DNA of 62,320 bases from Prolixibacteraceae bacterium (GCA_028377305.1 JAONJW010000012.1:1-62320); one strand, 5' to 3'; numbered from the stretch's first letter, positions 27,761 through 38,052 are shown. A program made the numbers and translations. The notes: generated by a model not told the origin, from the sequence alone.

Positions 27761-28435
27761 ATGAACATAAGAGCGCTTTGTAGTTATGCACTTTTGGCAT
27801 TCTTTGCATTTGGTTGCAGTAAAGATTCGGATAAAGATGTTTTTAGTGTGAAAACGAAAGAGATTGAATTCTTTTCGGGAGATAAAGCAATGATCATAGC
27901 AGAATCCCCAACTTCCATTTATTACAAGTCAAGAAATGTAGAGGTTGCTCTTGCAAATAATACAGGTGAAATTACAGGACAAAAGGTTGGTAAAACTGAA
28001 ATTGTGGTTACAGATGGAACGAACTCAACTGCGGTATCAGTGGAGGTGAAGGCAAAGTATCCTTTATGGGAAGCCCCAGTAGGATTAGTTGCTGGAAGTA
28101 GTGTGTCTGATTTGATCTCATTGAGAGGAAAACCGCATAGTTTAAAGGTCAATCCTGACAATCCAGATTATACATATGTTTGCTACTTAAGTAACGACCT
28201 TAAAATAGAGAAGGTGAATTATGTGTATCAAAAGGATAAATTCTATGGTGCAGATCTTAGATATGTCCAGGAGATGTGTCCCAATCTGAAAGATGCATTT
28301 AAGGAGCGTTATTTTGTGCGAGAAACGGAAAAATATGATTTGTTGTTATTTAATCATTTTAAGTCAGAAAACTGGACAATATGCTATCGATTTAATGATA
28401 AATACCATTCGGTTTTTTACATTCCGAAACCTTAG
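27761..28435 (+). CDS. Lipoprotein with a bacterial Ig-like (BIG2-type) domain
   Basis: 224 residues. Lipobox FAFGC places the lipidated Cys at about 19. Residues about 28-95 show the BIG2-like beta-sandwich pattern (VEVALANNTGEITGQKVGKTEIVVTDGTNSTAVSVEV), in which G-x-I-T-G-x-x-x-G-x-T is typical. The C-terminal part is not recognised. Likely surface or periplasmic. Convergent with hydF. No operon partner. Confidence 0.7.
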   Translation: MNIRALCSYALLAFFAFGCSKDSDKDVFSVKTKEIEFFSGDKAMIIAESPTSIYYKSRNVEVALANNTGEITGQKVGKTEIVVTDGTNSTAVSVEVKAKYPLWEAPVGLVAGSSVSDLISLRGKPHSLKVNPDNPDYTYVCYLSNDLKIEKVNYVYQKDKFYGADLRYVQEMCPNLKDAFKERYFVRETEKYDLLLFNHFKSENWTICYRFNDKYHSVFYIPKP

Positions 28436-28524
28436 TGTTACAAGCACTCTGTGTATAACTTGAATCTGGGAGACTTTAAAGTTAAGTATCAAACATACCA
28501 GAGCGTATTGGTATTGAAATAATA

Positions 28525-28565
28525 TATCTATCACATCTCTTTAACATGTAAAGATGTGATAGATA
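28525..28565. terminator. Hairpin between convergent lipoprotein gene and hydF
   Basis: Perfect 14-bp stem TATCTATCACATCT/AGATGTGATAGATA around a 13-base loop, 27 bases past the hydF stop. No long T run, but the position suits bidirectional ending. Confidence 0.55.
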
Positions 28566-28591
28566 CCTATTAATCGTTGTCATGTTAACAT

Positions 28592-29815
28592 CTATTCAGT
28601 CCAAGGTTCTATAACTCGATCTAGAGCATCTTGACCCTTGGCCCAAGATAGAAATATTCCATAGTTTGTAATAGGGATATTGAATCTCTCTAAATCAATA
28701 ATTCTTCGATTCAATTTTTGAGAGGATATCATGCACCCTCCGCAATGTATCACTAGGTCGTACTGTTCAATGCTTAACTCTTCAAACTCTCTTCCGAAAC
28801 TAAAATCGATCTGTATATCTGGGTTTTTCTTAAGTAATATTTTAGGTATTTGAATTGTGCCAATATCTTCTTGAATTCTAGAGTGATTGCAAGCTTCACA
28901 TATGAGAACTTTTTCGTGTGATTTTACTCTTTGCCATTTTTTTATACCATTATAAAAAAGAGATAGTCTTTGTGTTGCATGTTGTATCATCATAATGGAG
29001 AATGTGGTCAACGAAATAGAGTTGGGTAGCCAGTCATGAACAATGTCGATGGCCTGAGAGTCGGTGATGACAACATCAAGGTTGGGGATTTGTTGTGTGA
29101 AATTCACAAGTCGGTCTCTTTCCCTCTTATCTCCCTCTCTAGCTTTTTTAAGGTCTAACCTAAAGGTGATGGCATAAGCCCAATTACGAGTGATCTCCTC
29201 CAGTGCCATATTTTGTGGACGAAGGAGTCGTTTTTCGGGAGTCTCTTCATCCATCGGAATAATTAGTAGGTAGCTGTGATGTCTCTTTAGAAAGGGGAGA
29301 AGTTTGTTTGCTTTCTCGTGATTTACATGGTTCTCTATTAATTCAAGCAAATTACCTCTGTTTTCCCTTTGACGTAGATCTGCTGAGATAAATTGTTTGT
29401 CGGTATGATTTAATAATATATTGTTGTTTTCTAAAGCAATACCATTTATTCGGTTTTGAATAACAATAAAGTGTTTTTTGAATTTTATTGCTAGAGAAAT
29501 TAACTCATTCTCAACCCTACACTCTTTGATGTTGGATGGATATGTGATAATAACAAGATCACACTCCTTTAATGTTTGGATTACTTTTTGTCGCTTCTTC
29601 TGTCCCAATTTAGAGGATTCGTCGATGCCTGGTGTATCAAATAACTTACACGGACCTATTCCATGGAGTTCAAAAAGAGTTATCTTGTGGTCAGCTGTTG
29701 TCCCTGGTGTGGGATCAACAATGGATGTTTCTTGTTGTGTTAGTAGATTCATTAGGGTACTTTTCCCTGCATTCATTCTACCAAAAATACCTATCTCTAC
29801 GCGTTTCATTCTCAA
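28592..29815 (-). CDS. hydF: [FeFe]-hydrogenase H-cluster maturation GTPase HydF
   Basis: 407 residues. The N-terminal GTPase has P-loop GRMNAGKST (12-20), switch PTPGTTADH and G3 DTPG. The C-terminal cluster domain has C306/C309-N-H311 and H357-C358-G-G-C361, the CxH...HCxxC signature that holds the [4Fe-4S] cluster and separates HydF from other Era-like GTPases. It is the scaffold on which the diiron subcluster is built before transfer to HydA. hydE, hydG and hydA are not in this window. An alternative start is Met3. Confidence 0.93.
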   Translation of the reverse strand: MRMKRVEIGIFGRMNAGKSTLMNLLTQQETSIVDPTPGTTADHKITLFELHGIGPCKLFDTPGIDESSKLGQKKRQKVIQTLKECDLVIITYPSNIKECRVENELISLAIKFKKHFIVIQNRINGIALENNNILLNHTDKQFISADLRQRENRGNLLELIENHVNHEKANKLLPFLKRHHSYLLIIPMDEETPEKRLLRPQNMALEEITRNWAYAITFRLDLKKAREGDKRERDRLVNFTQQIPNLDVVITDSQAIDIVHDWLPNSISLTTFSIMMIQHATQRLSLFYNGIKKWQRVKSHEKVLICEACNHSRIQEDIGTIQIPKILLKKNPDIQIDFSFGREFEELSIEQYDLVIHCGGCMISSQKLNRRIIDLERFNIPITNYGIFLSWAKGQDALDRVIEPWTE

Positions 29816-29858
29816 AGCAAATTAATGATGCGTTAAAGATAGGTATATTTAGAATATT

Positions 29859-31067
29859 TTATTTAATTGTAATCTTACGACTGATCGTCTTTTTACTAAA
29901 GTATATTTTATAGAAATATACCCCTTTAGGGAATTTAGAGAAATTGAATTTGAAAATACCACGTTCAGTAACTCCTGAGAGGATGCGCTGTCCATAGATA
30001 TTATAGAACTCATATTTCATGAATTTATCGTTTGGATTATCAATCTTAATGGAGAAGTGTCCATCGTTGGGGTTTGGAAAAACAATCACGTCAGAGAAGG
30101 TTGCACTTCTCATATCCCCTGCGGTGAAAGCCATCATTTGTCCAAAGGCATCGACATCAAATTGATTTAATGATGTATTTACCCTTTCAAGGGAATTGAA
30201 TGGCATTAAGAATCCTTTCTCTTCTTTTAATTCAATCCCTTCAAAAGTTTGTTCTACTTCCTCGGAGGTGACATCAGCTTGATCGTAATGAAAAGTAAGA
30301 TGGTATTTTGTATCATCGGCAATATCAACGTTTTGAACTTCCCAATATCGGTTAAGAAAATTACCGTCAGTAGGCATTGAAGTGTGCCTTTCCCCATTCG
30401 CTTTAAATCTAATATGGGCATTATCATTTTCAGGATTAAATTCCTCAAAACTAACAGTAACTGGAGAGTATTGGTTGTTTGAACCAATAGGAAGATAAAA
30501 GCTTGCATTTGGGTCGAAACCGAAACCAAAAAATTTCTTTATGGACCCATGGTTGTTGGTGTTAAAGAAACATCCTGCGCCCTCTTTATTTCGTAGTACG
30601 GTTGCGTCTTCATTTAAAGAGATATCTTGATCACCTATGTCAACAATCCCATTTTCAAGCATCACTTGTTGGTTTACCTCAAGAGGTGCTTCGATAAATA
30701 ATTTTGGTTTTTCTGTAGCCGCCGCGGGTTCTTTATTAACTTCTAGGTTGGATATTTTTATAACTCCTTCTCCTTTAATATATTGGTCTTTATTGCCCTT
30801 AAAAATAAAAAAGCCAGAAGAGAACTCATCAAACAAAGCGAAACTATTGTTCTGAATATCTCCACTAATTGTAAAATTACCATCCATGCGAAAAAAAGAT
30901 TGCTCTTGCTTCTTTTCACCTTTACTTTCAAAGTCACCAAGAATGGTGACATTTGCGTCTTTACTTACGTTAATCGTTGCTCCTTTGATAGATACATAAG
31001 ACTTTTGCCCAAGTAATGAGCTAGAAAAAAAGCTTAATAATATCCATATATGTAATCTTCTGTTCAT
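29859..31067 (-). CDS. T9SS-secreted surface protein with type A sorting domain
   Basis: 402 residues with a signal peptide (about 1-20, ending LLGQ). The body is beta-rich (INVSKDANVTILGDFESKG, FTISGDIQNNS), like repeat-bearing surface proteins. The last about 75 residues are a type IX secretion CTD: VIVFPNPNDGHFSIKI, YNIYGQRIL and the FPKGVYFYKIYFSKK tail. It should be exported through the outer membrane by T9SS and anchored. It lies 48 bases after the fibre-like gene and is probably co-transcribed; the two may build one surface structure. Specific function unknown. Confidence 0.87.
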   Translation of the reverse strand: MNRRLHIWILLSFFSSSLLGQKSYVSIKGATINVSKDANVTILGDFESKGEKKQEQSFFRMDGNFTISGDIQNNSFALFDEFSSGFFIFKGNKDQYIKGEGVIKISNLEVNKEPAAATEKPKLFIEAPLEVNQQVMLENGIVDIGDQDISLNEDATVLRNKEGAGCFFNTNNHGSIKKFFGFGFDPNASFYLPIGSNNQYSPVTVSFEEFNPENDNAHIRFKANGERHTSMPTDGNFLNRYWEVQNVDIADDTKYHLTFHYDQADVTSEEVEQTFEGIELKEEKGFLMPFNSLERVNTSLNQFDVDAFGQMMAFTAGDMRSATFSDVIVFPNPNDGHFSIKIDNPNDKFMKYEFYNIYGQRILSGVTERGIFKFNFSKFPKGVYFYKIYFSKKTISRKITIK

Positions 31068-31115
31068 GATGATTGTTTCCTTAATTACTAGATCAAAGTC
31101 GCTTATCTTTCAATA

Positions 31116-33395
31116 CTAATATTTTTGTGAACGTATTTTTTCTATACGACAAAGTGTAGCCTTACTCTTTGTTGCAATAACTCCTGTTGCAACGTCTAAA
31201 AAATATGCATCCCCCGCAGGGATGGGAGCCCCACTAGAGTCAGCCCAATATTCACCAGTGGGTGCATTAAAGGCAGCTTTGTAATTATTATAAAGAAGTT
31301 CTAACTCATCTCTGTTAGGTAGTCTCCAATCATTATATCCTCCAAATGGTTGTTTTGCCTCTACAAAAGACACATTGTAGGTGTTACCTGGTTCTGGTGC
31401 CTCTGAAACAATCAACACCTCTCTATTTACGGCATCTACAGAAAAAACAATACCTCCCCATAAACGATCTCCTACTTTAAGATCCATTGGCCTTCCACCA
31501 TAAGTCATCCATCGTGTTCCATTGAAGAAAACAGGCATGTGCTGAGTAAGGTTGTAAACCACTAGCCCTTCTGCAGGGGTAGCAATGTTCAATATTTGTG
31601 TAGATGACATTCTTGGGAATAAGAATCCTCTAGAGGTGCTATTAACTTCCATTGCTGCAGAAGCCGATTTCTCATCATTGCTGCCCACTACAATTTTATT
31701 GTACCCTTTTACGTCTTTGTTGTTGTCGGCTACAATTCCTTTTTGTGCTTCAACAACCCCTTCCTTCCCGAACTTATTACTATAGTTGTCACTGAGGTCT
31801 TTGATCGCAACATCTAGTTTTTTGTCGGCATCTGCTAAACTTGTTGCGGCATTGGTGTAGTGTGCTGCTAGATCAGCAGCGTAAGAACCGTCTGCGTTTA
31901 GTCCTGCACCAGTGATAATGCTATTCGTTTTATTTTCAAGATCGTGGTTATTTGTCTCTAAATTGGTCGTTTTAGTATTTAAATCTCCAATTTGTGTAGT
32001 GTGGTCTGCTACTGTTGCTTCAAGAGCAGTAGTTCTATTTTCTACTCCTTCAATTCTAGCGGTATGATCACCAATTTGTAACTTTACTTCTCTCATCTTA
32101 TTGTCAAGAATAAAACTTTCATTTTGAAGTGATGAGGCTGTATTAATGTAGTTTGCAGCAGCAACAGGAGCATAGGAACCATCTACTTGTAACCCACTAC
32201 CAGCTTGCGTTGCGTCTAACTCGTTTTGGAGTTCAGTTGTGCTGGTAACCAAATTATCTACCTTTGTCGTGTTATCCTTAAGTTTTTGATCTAGAAGAAT
32301 ATCAGCGTTGTATAAAGAGGTAGCACCATTGATATAGTTTGATACAGTGGATTGGGTATATCTTCCTTCTTTGGATAATCCTGCCCCTGAAATAGTGTTG
32401 TTCATCTTTGAGAGAAGCTCTATGATATTATTCTCATTATGAACAAGTTTTGCTTGAATTGCAGTGTTGTCATTATTTATATTGGTGATCAAATTCAGCT
32501 GGGCTGCAACATTCTGATCGGTCTGATGTAGGGCTTTATCTAAAAAATATGCCTCCTCGTGCATCGACTTAGCGGCACCAATATAGTGTCCTAAGGTAAT
32601 GGGCATAAAATCACCTTTATCCGTAAGTCCTAGTGATGCCTGTGTTATATCTAATTCATCTTGGGTTCCAGTGGTTCCTCCCCCAAGTGTTGCAATGGTT
32701 TTATTAATATCATCTATCTTTTTGATATTTCGGTTTAATGCCATTGAGTTTGAAGCAGAACGTGCATCAATAGCATTTAATGTGTTATCTAATCGAATTG
32801 TTGCATCATGTATGGATGAGGCTGATGAGATGTAATTTCCATCTTTTTTATTGATGTAATCCCCTGTGGCAATATTTAATCCAGCTCCTTCTCTTGTTGC
32901 GTCAATCGCCTTTTGAACCTGTGCTGGAGACCCCGCAGTGGTAGATATCTTGTCTAGATTTGCTTGTATGTTAACACAAACTTGATCTAAAAGATAATCA
33001 GCATTACTTGCACTCGTAGCCATTTTGATATAGTGGGCACGACCATCGATCTCATAAATATCCTGTCCTAACGGCATCCAGTCCGTTCCTTTCCAAAAGT
33101 AGAAACCTTCTACTTTATATGTAGCAGAAGCAACCGTGTTATATACCAAAAGACCATTGGGCTTAATTCCTGGAACCGGATTATTGGGACCTTTCAATTC
33201 AACCCTAGGCACAAGAATCCCTTTGTCATTTGAATAAATGTCGAGAACTGCTGTAGCTTCTGTTGGTGCATTTTTTATATCGCTAATGGACACATTCTGT
33301 GCTTCCATTTTATTACTCCATGAGAAAATGAGAATAAATAGGAATAACAGAACAATTTCTTTATTAGCTTTTTTGTTAAACAGATGACTTTTCAT
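31116..33395 (-). CDS. Fibre-like repeat protein with DUF1566-type C-terminus
   Basis: 759 residues with a signal peptide (about 12-32). A motif of the form YI-x2-A-x-S-x(4-6)-A-x3-LD recurs near 122, 188, 271, 354, 416 and 513, each from the second on preceded by G(A/S)GL..DG.Y and followed by a heptad-like stretch. A segment GILVPRV...GLLVYNT (59-85) is echoed by GFLFPRM...GLVVYN (590-615), and FWKGTDWM by FFNGTRWM. The C-terminus (GDRLWGGIVFSVD, NDWRLPNRDELELLY, EYWADSS) matches DUF1566/Lcl-type domains. It resembles phage-tail-like or trimeric fibres of Bacteroidota. Paired with the T9SS protein downstream. Confidence 0.75.
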   Translation of the reverse strand: MKSHLFNKKANKEIVLLFLFILIFSWSNKMEAQNVSISDIKNAPTEATAVLDIYSNDKGILVPRVELKGPNNPVPGIKPNGLLVYNTVASATYKVEGFYFWKGTDWMPLGQDIYEIDGRAHYIKMATSASNADYLLDQVCVNIQANLDKISTTAGSPAQVQKAIDATREGAGLNIATGDYINKKDGNYISSASSIHDATIRLDNTLNAIDARSASNSMALNRNIKKIDDINKTIATLGGGTTGTQDELDITQASLGLTDKGDFMPITLGHYIGAAKSMHEEAYFLDKALHQTDQNVAAQLNLITNINNDNTAIQAKLVHNENNIIELLSKMNNTISGAGLSKEGRYTQSTVSNYINGATSLYNADILLDQKLKDNTTKVDNLVTSTTELQNELDATQAGSGLQVDGSYAPVAAANYINTASSLQNESFILDNKMREVKLQIGDHTARIEGVENRTTALEATVADHTTQIGDLNTKTTNLETNNHDLENKTNSIITGAGLNADGSYAADLAAHYTNAATSLADADKKLDVAIKDLSDNYSNKFGKEGVVEAQKGIVADNNKDVKGYNKIVVGSNDEKSASAAMEVNSTSRGFLFPRMSSTQILNIATPAEGLVVYNLTQHMPVFFNGTRWMTYGGRPMDLKVGDRLWGGIVFSVDAVNREVLIVSEAPEPGNTYNVSFVEAKQPFGGYNDWRLPNRDELELLYNNYKAAFNAPTGEYWADSSGAPIPAGDAYFLDVATGVIATKSKATLCRIEKIRSQKY

Positions 33396-33604
33396 ATACT
33401 ATTGCTTTTCCATGTTCAGTACAACAAGTGTAGAATATACTTAAGATAAATATACTTAAAAAATAAATTATGAAAAAGTATTGCGACTTCTAATTGAGGT
33501 TAACAAGCAAGAATTATGTTTAGAGCTACCAAGCTTATCTTGAAAAAAGTTGAACACTATCCACATTTAATTTGTTATACAAAGAAATTAAAAAATATAA
33601 TATT

Positions 33605-34078
33605 ATGCTTAATAAATTGATATTAATCTTCGTTTCGTGTCTATTGTTTTCACTAGTTGACTTAAAAGCACAAGTTTCCGAAGGAGAACTTGAGATAATT
33701 AAAAGTGAATTGAATACGGAAAAAAAAGAGTTGGTACGCCGTAATATGAATTTGATCTCGGAAGAGGCTGAAATATTTTGGCCAATTTATAATGAGTATC
33801 AACATCAGAAATCAGAGATAATGGATGAACGAATTAAGGTTCTTCGTGCTTATGCTGCTGAATATCTGGTTATTTCAGAGGAGAAAGCAGAAAGAATGGC
33901 TTTAGATCAGTTCAAATTGAGAAAGAAGAGTATTATTCTTCGTCAAAAGTATTTTAAAATCATTTCTAAGAAGATGTCTCCAGTGTATGGTATACGTTTT
34001 GTCCAGATTGATCGGCAAATAGATCTATTAATTGAGATGAAAATATTTGAGAGCATGCCTTTGATGCAGTACCGTTAG
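33605..34078 (+). CDS. Small exported helical protein (FWPIYNEY family, Spy-like)
   Basis: 157 residues from the ATG at 33605; the longer frame starts at a TTG. Signal peptide about 1-20 (ending LKAQ). The rest is helical with the EEAEIFWPIYNEYQHQKSEI signature that occurs in a common Bacteroidota family resembling LTXXQ/Spy periplasmic proteins. The family is often linked to ECF sigma-factor genes, but none is present here. Role unknown, probably envelope stress related. Confidence 0.65.
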   Translation: MLNKLILIFVSCLLFSLVDLKAQVSEGELEIIKSELNTEKKELVRRNMNLISEEAEIFWPIYNEYQHQKSEIMDERIKVLRAYAAEYLVISEEKAERMALDQFKLRKKSIILRQKYFKIISKKMSPVYGIRFVQIDRQIDLLIEMKIFESMPLMQYR

Positions 34079-34567
34079 AGATTAATATTAAAATATCAAT
34101 TTGACTATATTATTAATGGCTTGTATGGTGTGTAAACCTGTGCAAGCTTTTTTTATCTTATTGCACAAACCAATATGTTTTATGTTTACTTTAGTCATGG
34201 TATATTAAAGAGAGGAAACGAGGTGTTATAATTTCTGTTAATTCGTTTTATTCTCTTTATAAAAACAGAACAGCTTGTGTGAAGTACTAATACCCCCTTT
34301 AAAAGCGTGAACATAAGAAGATTATCTCATGCTTTCAAAGCTTCCCGATATTTATGGTTTGTAATAACTCAATTTGGCTCTATACGATTGCTTAATGGTG
34401 GTCCTCTCTTTTGAATGATCTAGTCCTAATATTGGGTGTCGAAGAGCATAAACTGTTGTCTATATTGATGTTTGCTAGATTAAAGTTAGGATTGATGGTA
34501 TACCAAACATCTGTTTGGTTCATTAAACTGAAGGCAATGGTTTTAAACTCTATTTGAGGTTAAATAT
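34079..34567. other. Non-coding gap
   Basis: About 490 bases with no supported gene. TGTGCAA/TTGCACA (about 34138-34167) with a T-rich loop could end the upstream gene. A minus-strand frame at 34392-34523 (43 codons) has no recognisable features. Confidence 0.45.
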
Positions 34568-34598
34568 AAAGGCTACATACAGTGGGTATGTAGCCTTT
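34568..34598 (-). terminator. Terminator of the M16 peptidase gene
   Basis: Perfect 13-bp stem AAAGGCTACATAC/GTATGTAGCCTTT, loop of 5, 24 bases past the peptidase stop; the minus-strand 3' side ends TTTATATTT. Confidence 0.7.
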
Positions 34599-34622
34599 AT
34601 GATAATCCTTAGTAATGGGTGA

Positions 34623-37565
34623 TTAGTAGTTGAAAATGTCTTCCAACGAAAGTTCTTCTACTGTACCATATTTTGAAAGCCTTTTTTGTGTGAGTTTTGC
34701 TCTATCACCTTCTACTATAATAGTATAGTGTTTAGATCTAACTCTATCTTTAAAGAAGGTATTAATCTCGTCTAGTGTTGCCACCTTTGCATATTCATAC
34801 ACATCCTTACGTAAATCTTTGGTGTATCCCATCTTTTCATTTTCTAGATAAGTGAAAAGAAGGTTATTTCCTGTAATACGTTCCGACTCAATTCTACGAA
34901 GGATTGATTCTTTAGAGGTATCAAAGGAAACTTGAGACAGAGGCATATCGGTCAAGATTTCGTCCATTGCATTTAATGCATTGTCAAACTTATCCGATTG
35001 AGTTGAGATATTAGCATAAAGAAGCGATGGCATACCTTTTTCATATGGCTTTGTGAAATATGACCACGCTGAGTATGCAAGAGCTCTAGATTCGCGAATT
35101 TCTTGGAATACGATTGAACCCATTCCACCTCCGTAATATTCATTGAAAAGAGAAAGTTTTGGCAAATCTTCTTCCGCAACAGTTCCTTTGTTGTTGATCA
35201 TGCGAATAAATGCTTGTACCATATCATAATGAACGAAGTAGACTTTGTTTCTGTCTGTTGTCTGATATGTAAAATCTTGCATCTCTGGTTTTGGGAGGTA
35301 ATTTTCTGCCCAATAATGATTTGCTTTCAAGTTATTTACGACCTCGTTCGACTCTTTTGGTCCATAGTAGATAATCTTATGAGGGTATGACGTTAGGTTT
35401 TTAATAAGTGAAACAAGTTCTTCTGCTTGTAACTTTTTCAAGTCCGGAGCAGAAATTATATCTGTTTCTTTGTTATCTTTCCCATGAAGTGCATATTGTA
35501 AAAGATTCCTACGGAAGATGGTGTTCTTGTCGTTCTTCGCTTCGGTTCTAAATTTAACAACATCTTTTACAAGATTATCTAAAGCTGCTTGATTTGGTGT
35601 TACATTTTTAATGAAATCTTCAACAAGTAACTCCCCTTTAGCCATATTCTCACTCAGGCCACTGATGGTGATATCAAAATATTTAGCATTAGCATTCGCA
35701 CGAAAGTCAATTCCTTCTTTATAAAGCTCTTTCTTGAACTCTTCAGCTGATTTCTTATCCGTTCCGAGATATTCAATAAGATCTGCTGCTAAGCCCAATT
35801 TTTTATTTGCCAATTCACCAATCTCGAAACGATAAGTTAGGTTAAATAGATCGTTTTCTGTATTCTTTGCTGCATAAAAAGTCACATGATCGTTAATCTG
35901 CTCTTTATGAATAGCATTTTTGTAGTCGATAAATACCGGAGATAGGCGAGGCGTTTCCTCATTAGCAATCATTTGCACAAATTCTGACTGAGCTGATCTA
36001 TTGATAGGCACAGAGGTGATTGCAGGCTTTTCTACTTTTGTTATATTCTGAAGTTTTCCTTTACGCTTATACACAATAGCATAGTTTGTGTAATGCTCTT
36101 TTGCAAACTTCATGATATCTTCTTTGGTCAACTTTGCCATCTCATCATAAAGGTCTACACATTTATCCCAAGAACGTTCTGCAATAAATGAATCAACAAA
36201 CTTGTTTGCCGTTCCACCTTTTGCTCTTTGTGCAATATCATCTTTCTTAAGATTGTTGATTACAGCTTGGATCAACCATGTGTCAAACTCTCCTTTTTTG
36301 ACCTTCTCAACCTCCTGGTTGATTAGTGCTTCAGCTTCCTCTAAAGTTTGTCCAGGTTTCGGTACCGCATAGAAACAGTGTGTACCAAACTCTTGCATGA
36401 ATTGAGTAAAAGAGCCTGAGGCCATCATTTTTTGTTGTTGATTGATATCCAAATCAAGAAGACCTGCCACCGAATTACTCATCAACATATCAATAAGAAG
36501 TACTTTTGGATAATCCGTGGATGCTTCTCCATTGAAACGATAAGCTAAATAAAGCATCTCCATTTGTGGACCGAACACTTCAGCTTTTTCGATCTTACTC
36601 AAAGAAGGTGTCTCTGGATATGCAATAGGAGCTACAGGCTTCTTTTCCATCTTTCCCCAATGTTTATCGATCATCTTAACTGTCTCTTCCATATTCAAGT
36701 CTCCAGCCAAGCAGATTGCCATATTATTTGGCACATAATACTTGTCATGATACTTGTGGATGTTAATCATCGAAGGATTTTTCAGATGAGCAGCCTCTCC
36801 AATCGTTGTTTGTGTACCATAAGGGTGATTAGGGTACAACATACGGGAAAGATTATTCCATACTTGAGTACTTTCTCTGTCTTGTGACATGTTAAACTCT
36901 TCGTATACTGCTTCAATCTCAGTGTGGAACAGGCGTAGAGTTAATTCAGAAAATCTCTCACTCTCAATTTGTAACCATCGTTCTAATTCGTTGGATGGAA
37001 TATTGTTTACGTATACCGTACGATCTGTAGAAGTGTATGCATTGGTTTCTTTGGCACCAATCATACTCATCAGTTTATCATACTCATTCGCAATAGCATA
37101 TTTGGATGCCTCTTGTGATGCTTCGTCAATCTGTTTGTAGATCGCTGTCTTTGCATCTGGATCATCCGTATTTTTATGTTGCTCATAAAGGTCCGAGATC
37201 TTTTGAATCAAAAGTTGCTCTGCCGACCAGTTGGTTGTTCCGATCTCAGATGTTCCTTTAAACATCATATGCTCAAGATAGTGTGCCAGACCTGTGGTCT
37301 CTTTAGGATCATAAGAAGATCCTGCACGAACAGGGATATACGTTTGGATCCTTGGTTGTTCTTTATTTACCGAAAGGTAAATTTTAAGCCCATTCTCTAG
37401 TTGATAGATTCTAGAGTGTGTCGGATCGTTTGCCACTTCTGTATAAGTGTATCCGTTGGCATCTTTTTTTGTAATTGTCTCAAACTTCTGCTTTGGAGTA
37501 CAAGATGATATAAGAACAATTACAATCAAAGATAAAATAGAGATGTTTCTCGTTACCTTTTTCAT
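34623..37565 (-). CDS. M16-family zinc metallopeptidase lipoprotein
   Basis: 980 residues from the ATG at 37565; the longer frame would add 31 residues before a signal peptide that starts naturally with MKKVTRN. A lipobox LISSC puts the lipidated Cys at 22. The zinc site is H95-Y-L-E98-H99, with a downstream EE (AVYEEF) supplying the third ligand. A second M16-like half lies in the C-terminal part with the R/Y-type GGGMGSIVFQEIRESRALAYS signature. It should be a periplasmic clamp-like oligopeptidase. Monocistronic, with a terminator and a -7-like box just upstream. Confidence 0.92.
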   Translation of the reverse strand: MKKVTRNISILSLIVIVLISSCTPKQKFETITKKDANGYTYTEVANDPTHSRIYQLENGLKIYLSVNKEQPRIQTYIPVRAGSSYDPKETTGLAHYLEHMMFKGTSEIGTTNWSAEQLLIQKISDLYEQHKNTDDPDAKTAIYKQIDEASQEASKYAIANEYDKLMSMIGAKETNAYTSTDRTVYVNNIPSNELERWLQIESERFSELTLRLFHTEIEAVYEEFNMSQDRESTQVWNNLSRMLYPNHPYGTQTTIGEAAHLKNPSMINIHKYHDKYYVPNNMAICLAGDLNMEETVKMIDKHWGKMEKKPVAPIAYPETPSLSKIEKAEVFGPQMEMLYLAYRFNGEASTDYPKVLLIDMLMSNSVAGLLDLDINQQQKMMASGSFTQFMQEFGTHCFYAVPKPGQTLEEAEALINQEVEKVKKGEFDTWLIQAVINNLKKDDIAQRAKGGTANKFVDSFIAERSWDKCVDLYDEMAKLTKEDIMKFAKEHYTNYAIVYKRKGKLQNITKVEKPAITSVPINRSAQSEFVQMIANEETPRLSPVFIDYKNAIHKEQINDHVTFYAAKNTENDLFNLTYRFEIGELANKKLGLAADLIEYLGTDKKSAEEFKKELYKEGIDFRANANAKYFDITISGLSENMAKGELLVEDFIKNVTPNQAALDNLVKDVVKFRTEAKNDKNTIFRRNLLQYALHGKDNKETDIISAPDLKKLQAEELVSLIKNLTSYPHKIIYYGPKESNEVVNNLKANHYWAENYLPKPEMQDFTYQTTDRNKVYFVHYDMVQAFIRMINNKGTVAEEDLPKLSLFNEYYGGGMGSIVFQEIRESRALAYSAWSYFTKPYEKGMPSLLYANISTQSDKFDNALNAMDEILTDMPLSQVSFDTSKESILRRIESERITGNNLLFTYLENEKMGYTKDLRKDVYEYAKVATLDEINTFFKDRVRSKHYTIIVEGDRAKLTQKRLSKYGTVEELSLEDIFNY

Positions 37566-37614
37566 TGTAGTAGAATTAGTATTGAAATGAAAACATTCAA
37601 TTAGAATAAGATTG

Positions 37615-37622
37615 CAAATATA
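37615..37622 (-). promoter_or_regulatory. Possible -7 box of the M16 gene
   Basis: Minus-strand TATATTTG fits TAnnTTTG and lies 49 bases upstream of the chosen ATG but inside the longer frame, supporting the shorter start. No -33 partner seen. Confidence 0.35.
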
Positions 37623-38052
37623 AGTTAAAATAAATGATTGGTAGATAATATATGTCACTATTCATAGCTTTTCCATTATAAGAGTTTACAATTTATTAAT
37701 AAACATGTTTCATCGTATGTATAATGTGATCCAATAATCATTCTCTCTTGCTTGTCAAAGCCCTTGGTTAATCTATAATAACTACAGTGTAGTGTATAAA
37801 ATAATAGCACATATCTGATTTTAATACACGATTGGACCATATATTAGACTACGATTCGTATTTAAAAAAAGTTAAATGTATCTCCCTTTGTATTTTACAT
37901 AACCATTGGCACTCTCCTCTGAACTTTGTAGTTTACTTGTTAATAGGCCTGTATTGAAGATCAAATAATATCGAATAGTAGACCAATATAACATATAGGT
38001 CTGTGATACGGATAGTCATGCTTTTTTGTTAGGATAACAGTAATCTTCCATA
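37623..38052. other. Divergent intergenic region
   Basis: About 430 AT-rich bases between the M16 gene (-) and the beta-barrel gene (+). No gene seen; should hold the upstream control regions of both. Confidence 0.5.

Noticed and set aside
34392-34523. Minus-strand frame of 43 codons
   Set aside because: No recognised features and no start signal; could be chance.
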